DNA from: Pseudomarimonas arenosa
GTDB taxonomy: Bacteria; Pseudomonadota; Gammaproteobacteria; Xanthomonadales; Xanthomonadaceae
Assembly: GCF_014841215.1 (NCBI RefSeq)
Contig: NZ_JACYTR010000051.1
Coordinates: 1-35,043, forward strand
DNA length: 35,043 nucleotides
Direction: 5' to 3'
Part shown: one piece after another, positions 24,950 to 32,459 of the stretch
Layout: each line of letters opens with the position of its first letter
Position numbering within the stretch: the stretch's first letter is position 1
Program-made: the position numbers and the translations under genes
Notes under the pieces: model-generated
What the model was told of the DNA's origin: nothing
Databases searched by the model: none
The model's input: the letters and a program-made list of their open reading frames with translations, nothing else

Positions 24950-25260
24950 TTTGCCAACGTCGACACACCCTTTGGACGCCAGACCAACGATCTCCCAGCG
25001 TGATGACTGTTTCCGAAATCGATGATCAACGCGCCCTCCGCAGAAGCCGCTGTTAGCCCCTCTCCCTGTGGGAGAGGGGTTGGGGTGAGGGCCGGGTGTC
25101 TTCGAGGCCGAGTAGTGCTGCCTTCTAGACTCATGGGGGCCATCCACCCTTCGGGCACCGCGGATCGAGTCCAAGGCTCTCCTCCCCCTGGGAGAAAGCA
25201 AAGAGCAGGCGCGACGAATCGACACGTTTAGACGGGGTGCGCGGGGTTTTTCGTAACGAC
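24950..25260. other. Intergenic interval with one REP element
   Basis: No gene. It contains CCCCTCTCCC-N3-GGGAGAGGGG (25057-25079) followed by TTGGGGTGAGGGCC to 25092. The missing N-terminal half of the next gene is not found here, so the truncation point lies close to 25237. Confidence 0.65.
25056..25092. repeat. CCCCTCTCCC REP-type element
   Basis: Ten-bp inverted repeat with a 3-base loop plus GGTTGGGGTGAGGG; same family as 6049-6375, 22217 and 29687. Confidence 0.8.
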
Positions 25261-25722
25261 ATGCTCAGTCTGCAACCCATTCCGATCGAGGATGAACGCG
25301 CGCGTTTCGCCGGCCTGTTGATTTTTCGCGAACAAGCCTGGCGACAAGCCTGTGAGGATCACCGCAACTACTGGGCCTGGCGTGCCGAGCGCAATGAGGC
25401 GCGCTGGCAGGCGCAGGAGCGCGGCGAGCTGGACTACGACGCCAAGAACCTGATGCACACGATTCGCCTGCTGCTCTCTGGCCAGTCCATGCTGCGCCGC
25501 GGTCTGCCGATCATTCGCTTCGAAGGCGAGGCACGCGACCTCCTGCTGAGAGTGCGCTCAGGCAGCATGAGCTACGACGAGATCATGAGTATTGCTCAAG
25601 ATATCGCAGACGATTGCGAGCGAGAGCTCGAGCGCAGCGACCTCCCCGAACGCTGCGACGCATCCGCCGCCGATCGCCTATTGGCCGATCTCACCACCCA
25701 ATGGGAGCACCGATGTCAGTAG
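25237..25722 (+). pseudogene. C-terminal part of a nucleotidyltransferase-superfamily protein (RlaP-like)
   Basis: Residues from about 25261 onward (MLSLQPIPIEDERARFAGLL and onward, 153 aa) resemble only the C-terminal domain of larger PF10127-type nucleotidyltransferases: KNLMHTIRLL, a GLPIIRFEGEARDLLLRVRSGSMSYDEIM stretch, and an ending LPERCDASAADRLLADL. The catalytic GSRxxG...SDxDxR region is absent and no coding sequence for it exists upstream. The next gene, which overlaps by ten bases, is an intact member of the same superfamily. I read this as an N-terminally truncated paralogue; the alternative is a stand-alone C-terminal domain protein starting at ATG 25261. Members of this family occur in RNA-repair contexts. 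Confidence 0.6.
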
Positions 25723-26531
25723 ACGAAAGCGTGCGGGCCGCGATCGAAACGTCGATCGCCGAGATCGAGCACAACAAGCAAGTGCGTGTGCTGTTTGCCG
25801 CCGAGTCCGGCAGTCGCGCCTGGGGCTGTGCCTCGCCCGACAGCGACTACGACGTCCGCTTCATCTACGTGCACGAGCTTGAATGGTATCTGCGCGTCTC
25901 CGAACCCCGCGACGTGATCGAAGCCCGGTTGCCCGGCGACCTCGACCTCAGCGGCTGGGAGCTACGCAAAACACTGCGACTGTTCGCCAAGTGCAACCTT
26001 GCGCTAAACGAATGGCTAGGCTCACCCATCGTGTATCGATCTGACGATGCCTTCGTCGAACGCCTGCGCCAGCTCATCCCAACGTTCTTCCGCCCCCCAC
26101 ACGCCGTGCTCCACTACCTGCGCACCGCGCAATCGATGTGGCGCGACCACCTCGACCAGCCCAGCGTGCGACTGAAGAAAGTGTTCTACGCACTACGCCC
26201 CCTGCTCGCCTGCCGCTGGATCGAACACACCCTTAGCCAACCCCCAACCGAATTCGAAAAGCTGCTGCAAGCCGAATGGGTATCCGACAGCGAACGCCAA
26301 ATGATCGGCGAGCTACAGGCAGCGAAAGTGCAAGCCTCGGAAGCGGATCGTTGCCCGATGCCAGCTGAACTTTCCGCTTGGTTGGTGGAGCAGATGGGTT
26401 ATTTTGAGGGTGTGGGGCCGAAGCTTGCGGTTCAAGCGTCGGGGGAAGGTCGGGAGCTTGATCGGGTGTTGGCGGAGTGGGTTGTGGGTTTGATGGGTTT
26501 AGCGGGCGCGGGAAGGTGGGAACGGCCTTAG
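25713..26531 (+). CDS. Nucleotidyltransferase of the PF10127 (RlaP/YcgL-like) family
   Basis: A 272-residue protein with the polymerase-beta-type active site GSRAWGCASPDSDYDVRFIY (about 33-52), where the two aspartates of SDxDxR bind metal and a third acidic residue lies on the following strand (LDLSGWELRKTLRLF). NLALNEWLGSPIVY and the helical C-terminal half with LRTAQSMWRD and KKVFYALRPLLACRWIE are typical of the family. ATG 25713 is chosen over 25701 because GGGAG lies just upstream. Start and preceding stop overlap, implying coupled translation with the truncated neighbour. The family includes RlaP proteins linked with RNA repair; no ligase or kinase partner is nearby, so the substrate is open. 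Confidence 0.85.
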   Translation: MSVDESVRAAIETSIAEIEHNKQVRVLFAAESGSRAWGCASPDSDYDVRFIYVHELEWYLRVSEPRDVIEARLPGDLDLSGWELRKTLRLFAKCNLALNEWLGSPIVYRSDDAFVERLRQLIPTFFRPPHAVLHYLRTAQSMWRDHLDQPSVRLKKVFYALRPLLACRWIEHTLSQPPTEFEKLLQAEWVSDSERQMIGELQAAKVQASEADRCPMPAELSAWLVEQMGYFEGVGPKLAVQASGEGRELDRVLAEWVVGLMGLAGAGRWERP

Positions 26532-26750
26532 CCTCCAGTTTCTGTAGGGCGGGTTTCAACCCGCCAAACAGACATAGATGCAGTCGGGTAGACAAGACAC
26601 TGCCGCCACGCACCAAGCCAGGTTGGCTTTCTGTCATGTATTCGGCGGGTCAAAACGTCAAATCCCGCCCTGCGCGGGCTAGCTGGCTACTCGAAAGCAG
26701 ACATTCAAATTCGGGTGGAAATGGATTACACAGGAAGCGTCTATTGTGGC
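26532..26750. other. Intergenic region with REP hairpins at the cassette-array boundary
   Basis: No gene. 26548-26565 is a perfect GGCGGGTT-TC-AACCCGCC palindrome, and near 26668 is CCCGC-CCTGC-GCGGG, both of the REP type. The first attC-like end begins at 26751. Confidence 0.6.
26548..26565. repeat. GGCGGGTT/AACCCGCC REP hairpin
   Basis: Eighteen-base palindrome, 17 bases after the nucleotidyltransferase gene; likely acts as its terminator or as a dispersed REP element. Confidence 0.65.
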
Positions 26751-26841
26751 GTTTAGCGCCGCGTTGCGCGGCTTCTGGCCTATCGATTGGCAGAAAACAT
26801 GAAAGCCTTTACCAGTGGCCCGCTTCAACGCAAAGTTGGGG
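26751..26841 (-). other. attC: attC recombination site of the nuclease cassette
   Basis: 91 bp, from GTTTAGC (degenerate RYYYAAC) to GTTGGGG. The inner arm CCCGCTTCAACGCAAAG matches the other two sites. It begins within three bases of the nuclease gene stop codon, as expected for a cassette attC. The outer ends differ from the consensus, so recombination may be impaired. Confidence 0.65.
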
Positions 26842-26843
26842 CG

Positions 26844-28277
26844 TCATTCAACAAGCGCACGGAATCTTCTCATTAGAAGCGGAAAATCGGAAGTCGCATG
26901 CCCGTCTCGTTCTGCGGCGGCAAGCTCAACGAGGTCATCGTCTGTGAGCGCAATAATGAGGCCTCGCTGGTCTTTCGCTGTATCGATGCATCGCCGTTCG
27001 AACAGGGACACATCCTCAAGGCTTCGGCAAACCAAAAGACCAAACACACCCCGCATCGGAGAGAACCGACCAGCGAGTTGGTCAAGTTCTGGATTCCCCA
27101 GTTCACGGCCGTAGTTTTTGCATTCAACAAAAACAAATGCGCTCGGGTAGTGCTGACCCAGCCAATGAAAAAATCCTGATCGTGATTCGTTCGTGTAGGT
27201 GATGTCGATTCGCTTTCGTCCATCATGAATCTCGCGCTGCTTCGTGGGCGAGCAAAGTGATGGATAAAAAATGGCCGTTAGAAGCTGCTCTACCACATTC
27301 TCGTAATTCGTAGCATCGGCATTTCCAACCGGTGTGGATCGAAGTGCATCTATCAGCGCATTCCAATCCGGCGACTCCATGCCCTCAATTTCGGCAAACT
27401 GCTCGTGAAGTAGCGGCGGCGGTGGATTACCCTGCTTTTGCTCGCGATACCCTGTCAGTGCCTGCGGGTGTTTGATTGTCTGCTCAACAACGGCAAGCTT
27501 GTCGGAGCCGTACTTTTCAATCAAGGCCTTCTTTGTTACACGGCGACGTCCGTCCTTAAGCACCTCAACCAAACTGGAATTCTTGTTCAGCTCTTCCAGT
27601 TGCATCTCAGGAAGGAGAAAGTGCCTGTAGTACTCGCCAAGTTCATAGCTAAGGCGATGCCGGACAAGTATCTTAGGCACTAGAATTACTTTGCCATAGG
27701 TTGTTATGGGTAGAGGTAGGAGCTCCGAGCCCCAACGTTCGCTAACAGGATCCCAAATCGGACCCGACGCGACATCCGGAGACAGCGGGACTCCATAGTA
27801 GGCACACGCCGACTGCGTGTAGCGAATCAGCGGCCCGCGGATGATGTTACAAACCGCATCCGAGACCATATCACGCCCAATTCCCTCAATGAGTAGGCAA
27901 GTGTCTTCGAGATCCTGTAGCAGCCCAGATCGAGAAGCTTGGCTTCGTGACAGCGCCTCCCAGACAGAGTTTGCTGATTTGTCGCCGAATCCGTGGCCTT
28001 GAGATTGACCCTGCGAGTAGCCGAGGTGAAACTCATTCCTTTCGTTCAGCGACGACAGCAATCGCCTCGCATCGTCGTCATCGCCCGTCTGAATCCGATT
28101 CAGCACGGCCTGAAAGAAGTGTTGAACGAGGGATGCACACTCGTGGCCAAACCCAGACTTTAGGCCCCTCAGCGCAGTGGGGTCCACAAAGACAGGAAGG
28201 TCGGTGTCCAACTGAACATCGACAAAGTCCAGGAACGCCTGCGTCCGTCCTAGCTGAAAGAATTCGGAAACGCGCAC
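26844..28277 (-). CDS. Cassette-encoded PD-(D/E)xK nuclease-like protein
   Basis: A 477-residue protein with no recognised family over its first 300 residues (helical, with FVDPTALRGLKSGFGHECA and IGRDMVSDAVCNIIRGPLIR). The C-terminal part carries a restriction-endonuclease-like core: E330 in YENVVEQLL, D358 in RKRIDITY, and E385-x-K387 in FVFVECKNYG, followed by LGNPELDQLAGRF. These fit PD-(D/E)xK catalytic spacing, so nuclease activity is likely. The start is GTG at 28277 with GGAG just upstream, 17 bases from the attC end. The cassette location suggests horizontal acquisition, and an anti-phage or restriction role is plausible. No methyltransferase is nearby. Confidence 0.75.
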   Translation of the reverse strand: MRVSEFFQLGRTQAFLDFVDVQLDTDLPVFVDPTALRGLKSGFGHECASLVQHFFQAVLNRIQTGDDDDARRLLSSLNERNEFHLGYSQGQSQGHGFGDKSANSVWEALSRSQASRSGLLQDLEDTCLLIEGIGRDMVSDAVCNIIRGPLIRYTQSACAYYGVPLSPDVASGPIWDPVSERWGSELLPLPITTYGKVILVPKILVRHRLSYELGEYYRHFLLPEMQLEELNKNSSLVEVLKDGRRRVTKKALIEKYGSDKLAVVEQTIKHPQALTGYREQKQGNPPPPLLHEQFAEIEGMESPDWNALIDALRSTPVGNADATNYENVVEQLLTAIFYPSLCSPTKQREIHDGRKRIDITYTNESRSGFFHWLGQHYPSAFVFVECKNYGRELGNPELDQLAGRFSPMRGVFGLLVCRSLEDVSLFERRCIDTAKDQRGLIIALTDDDLVELAAAERDGHATSDFPLLMRRFRALVE

Positions 28278-28293
28278 GTCTCCGCCCTATGAC

Positions 28294-28384
28294 GCCGAAC
28301 GCCACGTCAAGCGGCCGCAGTGCGACCACCGTTCAGGAAACATCAAAGGTTCTCCCCGCGGTTCGCTTGAACGCATAGTTTGAC
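28294..28384 (-). other. attC: attC recombination site of the 76-aa cassette
   Basis: 91 bp, GCCGAAC to GTTTGAC. Arms ACGTCAAGCGG and CGCTTGAACGC pair except for one extra T, the extrahelical base that gives attC its polarity. Internal GGAAACA and TCTCCCCGCGG are shared with the site at 28700. Confidence 0.82.
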
Positions 28385-28408
28385 TGAACACGTTCGCGTT
28401 GCCCACCA

Positions 28409-28639
28409 CTAGAGTCCCTCAATGAGCTGTTCCAAGAACTGCTCGTATCGGAACATCGTCAGGCTTTGAGGCGGAGTCTGCTTCATCGCTTCGTGCGCGC
28501 GACCTTGGATCTGCTTGAGCGACGACAGAAGGCGCTCCTTGTCGGGATTCGACTCAAGCAATGCGCGAACCGCCACGTTGAGAGCAAGATTCTCGCCTTG
28601 TAGAAACAGGCAGTACTCTTCTGCGGTTTGTGGAATCAC
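28409..28639 (-). CDS. Cassette-encoded 76-aa protein, unknown function
   Basis: A longer open frame reaches 28798, but its first ~50 residues are translated attC DNA. The likely start is GTG at 28639, preceded by AAGGAG at the right distance and about 60 bases inside the cassette. The 76-residue product (MIPQTAEEYCLFLQGENLAL at the start, FRYEQFLEQLIEGL at the end) is mostly helical and acidic, with leucine-rich amphipathic stretches. No family recognised. Size and helical character would fit a small regulatory or antitoxin protein, but nothing specific supports that. Confidence 0.65.
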   Translation of the reverse strand: MIPQTAEEYCLFLQGENLALNVAVRALLESNPDKERLLSSLKQIQGRAHEAMKQTPPQSLTMFRYEQFLEQLIEGL

Positions 28640-28699
28640 CGGAAGTCTCCTTGGGTCTTGAAGCGCGCGAGGAAGTGGTGCGATTAGGTTCTGCGTGCT

Positions 28700-28790
28700 G
28701 TCCAACGCCGCGCTACGCGGCCGCTGGTCGGTACACCATCGGGAAACACGATAGCCTCTCCCCGCGGCCCGCTTTAACGAATAGTTGGGC
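28700..28790 (-). other. attC: attC recombination site of the 103-aa cassette
   Basis: 91 bp, GTCCAAC to GTTGGGC, both matching the RYYYAAC and GTTRRRY core consensus. The arm CGCTTTAACGAATAGTTGGGC matches the classical attC arm closely. Confidence 0.82.
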
Positions 28791-28802
28791 GGCAGCACAG
28801 CA

Positions 28803-29114
28803 CTACTCAGTCTCGGCCGCGAGAATGAGCGTCTGCTTTGTCACCTTGATGGAAACGTTAATCTGTTGTGGCGGGATAAAGAGCACGCACCCGGCACCGT
28901 GACCAGACTGGACCTCAGGAAGGAAGTGGACGCCTGCCCACCCAGCAGCTTGAGCCTCGGCGGCGAACCAAGAACGGACGCTCTTGGAGATTCGTTTTGC
29001 GTCAATCTCTTTCGCCTGGTTGTAGATCGCAAGCATTCTCTCGGCAGTGCAGAGAACTGCCCGGTCTTTCAGCTTGCAGGATTTCGGGTCAGGAAACTTG
29101 TACTTACGCGCCAT
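28803..29114 (-). CDS. Cassette-encoded 103-aa protein, unknown function
   Basis: ATG at 29114 is chosen because GGAGAGG lies eight bases upstream; the frame beyond runs through non-coding sequence. The product starts MARKYKFPDPKSCKLKDRAV and is basic in its first half (KRISKSVRSWFAAEA), then has a beta-like segment ending KVTKQTLILAAETE. No recognised domain. The stop lies 13 bases before the attC site, as expected in a gene cassette. A promoter-like sequence was not distinguished. Confidence 0.65.
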   Translation of the reverse strand: MARKYKFPDPKSCKLKDRAVLCTAERMLAIYNQAKEIDAKRISKSVRSWFAAEAQAAGWAGVHFLPEVQSGHGAGCVLFIPPQQINVSIKVTKQTLILAAETE

Positions 29115-29166
29115 GCTGCCTCTCCTCGCTGTCAGGATGGTCGGAACAGTAACACTGCAGCCCAAC

Positions 29167-29784
29167 TGCGATTGGACGTCAGATTAGCCGGCAGACGTGA
29201 CATCTAGCTTCGCTCCCAACAAGTCAACGGCCCTGCAACTTTCAGAAAATTCCTACATGGCGCCACGAGGCCATTTGACAGATACCGCGTCATCTGGCGC
29301 CCAACCTGACAGCCAAGTCCATTCTCGGCACGGTCCAGCCATGCCAGCTTCGACTCATGGCGCCTGCTTTCTCGATGGGGGGAGTCGACCGTCTGCAATA
29401 GATCGATACCGCCGGTTGTGGCAACTTCACGTCTCTCCGCGCAGTCTGAGCCGGTCGACGACCAAACATCAAGTGAAGTAATTCACTTCCAACTCGCCTT
29501 GAAGGCATTTGATAGCCATGCCGGTCAAACGCCGCGAAGCATTCAGCCTCATCCGCGTGCGAGATGTGCGCCTGCCGTGACACCGGATAGGTTGAACCCG
29601 CCAATCGGCAACCCTCGGTGCAGGCTCTTGTCGTTCGGTTTGGTAGTCGGCACAGCGAAGCGTCTGGTTTAGATCAGGGCCCTGCCCCCTCACCCCAACC
29701 CCTCTCCCTCGAGGGGAGAGGGGTTTCCAAGCATCAAATCAAAACACAGCTCTCGCCCAGGCCTCATCATCAACGGAGCTCCCC
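29167..29784. other. Gene-free interval between cassette cluster and caspase operon
   Basis: No open frame shows a recognisable product and no integrase is present. It contains a CCCTCACCCCAACCCCTCTCCC REP-type element at about 29687-29727. The promoter of the caspase operon should lie in the last ~60-150 bases, but no clear -35/-10 was found. Confidence 0.6.
29687..29727. repeat. CCCCTCTCCC REP-type element
   Basis: Inverted repeat CCCCTCTCCC / GGGAGAGGGG preceded by CCCTCACCCCAA, the reverse orientation of the copies at 22217 and 25056. Confidence 0.8.
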
Positions 29785-29963
29785 ATGACCATCGAAATCC
29801 GTTTCCAGCAAAACGCCTCGGTCTCGGCCTCGCTCTCTCCGGCGGAGGTTTTCGCGCCGCAGCCTTCCAAGTCGGTCTGTTCCGCAAGCCGCAGTCGATG
29901 GGGGTGTCGTGGAAGGTCATGATTCGGCGCTGGGTCCACAATTGCGAGGGGCGACATGACTGA
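29785..29963 (+). pseudogene. Frameshifted, internally deleted patatin-like phospholipase remnant
   Basis: A frame at about 29796-29890 encodes RNPFPAKRLGLGLALSGGG and then FRAAAFQVGLFR, the oxyanion-hole glycine-rich loop that opens patatin-like phospholipases. The ATG at 29785 (MTI) is out of frame with it; one missing base near 29793 would restore MTIRNPFPAKRLG. After GLFR the frame continues for only about 25 codons (KPQSMGVSWKVMIRRWVHNC and so on) and stops at 29961-29963, overlapping the caspase start by eight bases. The GxSxG serine and the Asp, and some 250 or more residues, are missing. The retained stop overlap suggests it was once the first gene of this operon. Confidence 0.65.
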
Positions 29964-31104
29964 GCCGTTGGTGTGGAAGGATCAGGCCCGCATAGATAGC
30001 GGCAAACCCGCTACCCATGCGGCGGTGATCGGGGTGGGGCACTATCCGCATTTGCTGGGTGGTGGTGGGCCGACAACCGATCTAAATGGCGGCCTGGGCC
30101 AGCTGACCTCGCCGCCGGAATCGGCCTACGCCGTTGCGCGTTGGTTGTTGGATGAGTTCAACAATCCAGATACACCGCTGGCTTCACTCAGCTTGCTGGT
30201 GTCGGCGCCACAGTCAACCACGTTCTCGCACCCGCAACTCGCTGCACCGGTCACGCCTGTGTCGGCCGATAGCAGGAATGTGGTGCAGGCGCTGCGCGAC
30301 TGGATTGCGCTCGGCGACATCAACGAGCAGAACCTGATGTTGTTCTTTTTCTGTGGCCACGGCGTGGCGCGTGGGCTGGAAGGGCTTACCCTGCTGTTGC
30401 GTGATTACGGCCAGGTGCGTGCCATGCCGATGGAAGGTGCGATTGACTTCGCCGCGATGCAACGCGGCATGGCCCGTTGCGCGGCGTCGCAGCAGTGTTT
30501 CTTTGTCGATGCTTGCCGCACGGTAACCGACATCGCACGCAATACCACCGCCAGCGGTCAGCTGGTGATCCAGGACGATATCCATCGGCCGTTCGAATCG
30601 GATTGGAACTACGCCGTGCTGTTTTCCACCGTGGAAGGCGAAGCGGCTTATGGCCGGCGTGACAAGCCGAGCTTCTATACCGAGGAACTGATTCGCGGCT
30701 TGAACGGCGGCGCGGCCAATAATCGCAGTGCCGATGGCCGCTGGCGGGTTAGCACCGGCGACTTGAACGCATCGATTCACCGCGGGCTGTCGCTGCGTGG
30801 GCCGAAAATCAAGAATCCGGCGGTGCGATTGGTCGAGTTCGAGTTCCATCTGCCGAAGAACGCACCGCGGATACCGGTGACCGTGTTCTGCGACCCTAGA
30901 TCCGATACCGAATTGGCTGATCTTTCCTGTTGGCGAGCCGGCGAAGAGATCAGCCGCCGTGGGCCGGCGCCGAATGAATGGCGCACCGAACTGCCCACGG
31001 GCGTGTACGACTTCAAAGCGCAGATCGCGGCGCGCAATGGACAGCGCGCCGGGGAAATCGTGGTGCCCCCTTACCGCGACTTTATGATTCAGGTGCCGAA
31101 ATGA
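29956..31104 (+). CDS. Caspase-like (peptidase C14) protein
   Basis: A 382-residue cysteine protease of the caspase/metacaspase fold. The catalytic His is H135 in FFFCGHGVARG and the catalytic Cys is C187 in CFFVDACRTV; HAAVIGVGHYPHL (21-33) is the first beta-strand of the fold. The peptidase domain runs to about residue 280. The last ~100 residues (RLVEFEFHLPKNAPRIPVTVF to FMIQVPK) are predicted beta-rich and resemble an adaptor or partner-binding domain. ATG 29956 has GAGGGG upstream. Its stop overlaps the next gene by four bases. Bacterial caspase-like proteases occur in abortive-infection and gasdermin systems, so an effector or effector-activating role is likely; the substrate is unknown. 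No signal peptide. Confidence 0.85.
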   Translation: MTEPLVWKDQARIDSGKPATHAAVIGVGHYPHLLGGGGPTTDLNGGLGQLTSPPESAYAVARWLLDEFNNPDTPLASLSLLVSAPQSTTFSHPQLAAPVTPVSADSRNVVQALRDWIALGDINEQNLMLFFFCGHGVARGLEGLTLLLRDYGQVRAMPMEGAIDFAAMQRGMARCAASQQCFFVDACRTVTDIARNTTASGQLVIQDDIHRPFESDWNYAVLFSTVEGEAAYGRRDKPSFYTEELIRGLNGGAANNRSADGRWRVSTGDLNASIHRGLSLRGPKIKNPAVRLVEFEFHLPKNAPRIPVTVFCDPRSDTELADLSCWRAGEEISRRGPAPNEWRTELPTGVYDFKAQIAARNGQRAGEIVVPPYRDFMIQVPK

Positions 31105-32459
31105 GCGTCAAGATGGCGGCGCGCGCCCTGCTCTTCCAACGCGAAGCCGAGGCCGGCCTGGTTGGCAGCGTGTATCGACAAGCCCCGCAAGGTCCGGTGT
31201 TTGTGAGCAAGATCACCGTGCCGATGGTCGATTGGTCCAGCTCACGGCGTGAACAGATCGATCCACTGAGGAATGCCGAGGCCGGGCACTATCTGCTGCA
31301 GCTCACCCTGCCCGATGGGAAGATCGCGAGTGAAAGCTTCGAGATCGCCAGCGGACGTGACACTGAAGTGGTGGTGGATGTGCCGCACGAGGGGCCGGCC
31401 GAGTGGACCTCATTGCAGGCCATGAGTGGCGGGTTGAAGGCACGCTCCAGCTTGCTGCCGAGCCAGCCGGTTGCCTTTCCAAGCTATGCCTCGCTGGCGG
31501 CCGACCCGCAGCATGGGTTCTCCCTGCATCTGGTGAAGCCGCACAGTGGCGGTGAAACGGTGGGCCTGGCGCAGCTAGGTGAGTTGATCCAGGCTGATCT
31601 CAGCGCCAATGAATCGGCCGAACGTCTGGGCGATTGCATCGAGATTGCCACGCCGGTGCAGGAGATGGAAACCGATGCGCTATTTGAGATCGTTTACGGC
31701 GGCTCATTGGGCGATGGCGCCACACGCGGCAGCTTCCACTTCGGCGCGGGCTCAGACCTTGAACGGGTGTATCTGCTGGTTCGGTCGAACCAGGGCGCTT
31801 CCCTGGTCTCACTGCCCGTGCCGTGGACGCGCGAGGGCAACGAGATCGAAGTCGAGCTGCTGCTGCAAAAGCCTTCGCCAGGCGCGGTGCCGAGTTATTC
31901 GCTCACCATCGGCGATCCGATGATCAACACGGCGCTGGGCTATCTGAACAATGGCGCGGTGTTGGAAGCGGCGCGGCTGATCGATTTCGACAAGGCGCGC
32001 GATCTGCTGTTCCACAAGATCAGCAGTCCGTTGGCCGCCAGTTTCGGTGGCTATCTGCTGATGCTGGGGCTCGATCGGCGCGTGTACTCCTCGCGCGCCG
32101 ATGACTGGAAGCATTGGCTGGATAACCTCGACAACTGGTTTAACTGGCTGCCCGATGGTGCCATTCTGCGCTCGGCGCTGTACTTCGTGCTCGGTGACAA
32201 GGATGCAGACGGCGCCTACGACGCCCTGCATCGTGGCTTTGATCGCGGGCTGCCGTTCTTCACCTTCGGCCTGCGATTGATGCTGGAAGGCTTGCGCCGC
32301 TTCGCCAGCGAAGGCGATGAGCGCTCCAAGCAGCGGCTGGCCCTGCTCGAACCCATCGCCATGGCCACTGACCCTGAGCACAGTTTTCTTAACCTGAATG
32401 TCGCGCGGCACTGGCACGATCAGCAGGCCAAACCCACCATGGTGTACGCCCATGCCTGA
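31101..32459 (+). CDS. Unrecognised protein in the caspase operon
   Basis: A 452-residue cytoplasmic protein with no recognised family. Residues 1-110 are beta-rich (ending with SESFEIASGRDTEVVVDVP), reminiscent of the C-terminal part of the upstream caspase. Residues 125-270 carry further beta-like segments, among them FEIVYGGSLGDGATRGSFHF and VYLLVRSNQGASLVSL. Residues 275-440 are helical (GYLNNGAVLEAARLIDFDKA, LAASFGGYLLMLGL, the Trp-rich DDWKHWLDNLDNWFNWLPDG, LRLMLEGLRRFA) and look like a repeat scaffold. No transmembrane pore-like segment or gasdermin feature is apparent. It sits between the protease and the hydrolase, overlapping both, so it may be a scaffold, a sensor or the protease substrate. 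No such function is proven. Confidence 0.8.
   Translation: MSVKMAARALLFQREAEAGLVGSVYRQAPQGPVFVSKITVPMVDWSSSRREQIDPLRNAEAGHYLLQLTLPDGKIASESFEIASGRDTEVVVDVPHEGPAEWTSLQAMSGGLKARSSLLPSQPVAFPSYASLAADPQHGFSLHLVKPHSGGETVGLAQLGELIQADLSANESAERLGDCIEIATPVQEMETDALFEIVYGGSLGDGATRGSFHFGAGSDLERVYLLVRSNQGASLVSLPVPWTREGNEIEVELLLQKPSPGAVPSYSLTIGDPMINTALGYLNNGAVLEAARLIDFDKARDLLFHKISSPLAASFGGYLLMLGLDRRVYSSRADDWKHWLDNLDNWFNWLPDGAILRSALYFVLGDKDADGAYDALHRGFDRGLPFFTFGLRLMLEGLRRFASEGDERSKQRLALLEPIAMATDPEHSFLNLNVARHWHDQQAKPTMVYAHA

Larger units (their letters stand above)
26751..29166 (-). mobile_element. Integron cassette cluster without integrase (CALIN)
   Basis: Three attC sites, all 91 bp, separate minus-strand genes that each end within about 50 bases of an attC, the layout of integron cassettes. 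The extrahelical-base asymmetry (GTTCAAGC on the minus-strand 5' arm against GTCAAGC on the other) orients the cassettes on the minus strand, matching the genes. A GCCCAAC end at 29160-29166 may be the upstream junction. No tyrosine-recombinase integrase frame is present within the window. Confidence 0.75.

Noticed and set aside
29197..29481. 94-codon plus-strand frame as a possible integrase or cassette gene
   Set aside because: No tyrosine-recombinase motif, no ribosome binding site, low-complexity Ser-rich translation.
31101..32459. Bacterial gasdermin as caspase partner
   Set aside because: The protein is 452 aa, lacks a hydrophobic pore-forming profile and gasdermin-like N-terminus, and has a helical C-terminus instead of a short inhibitory peptide.
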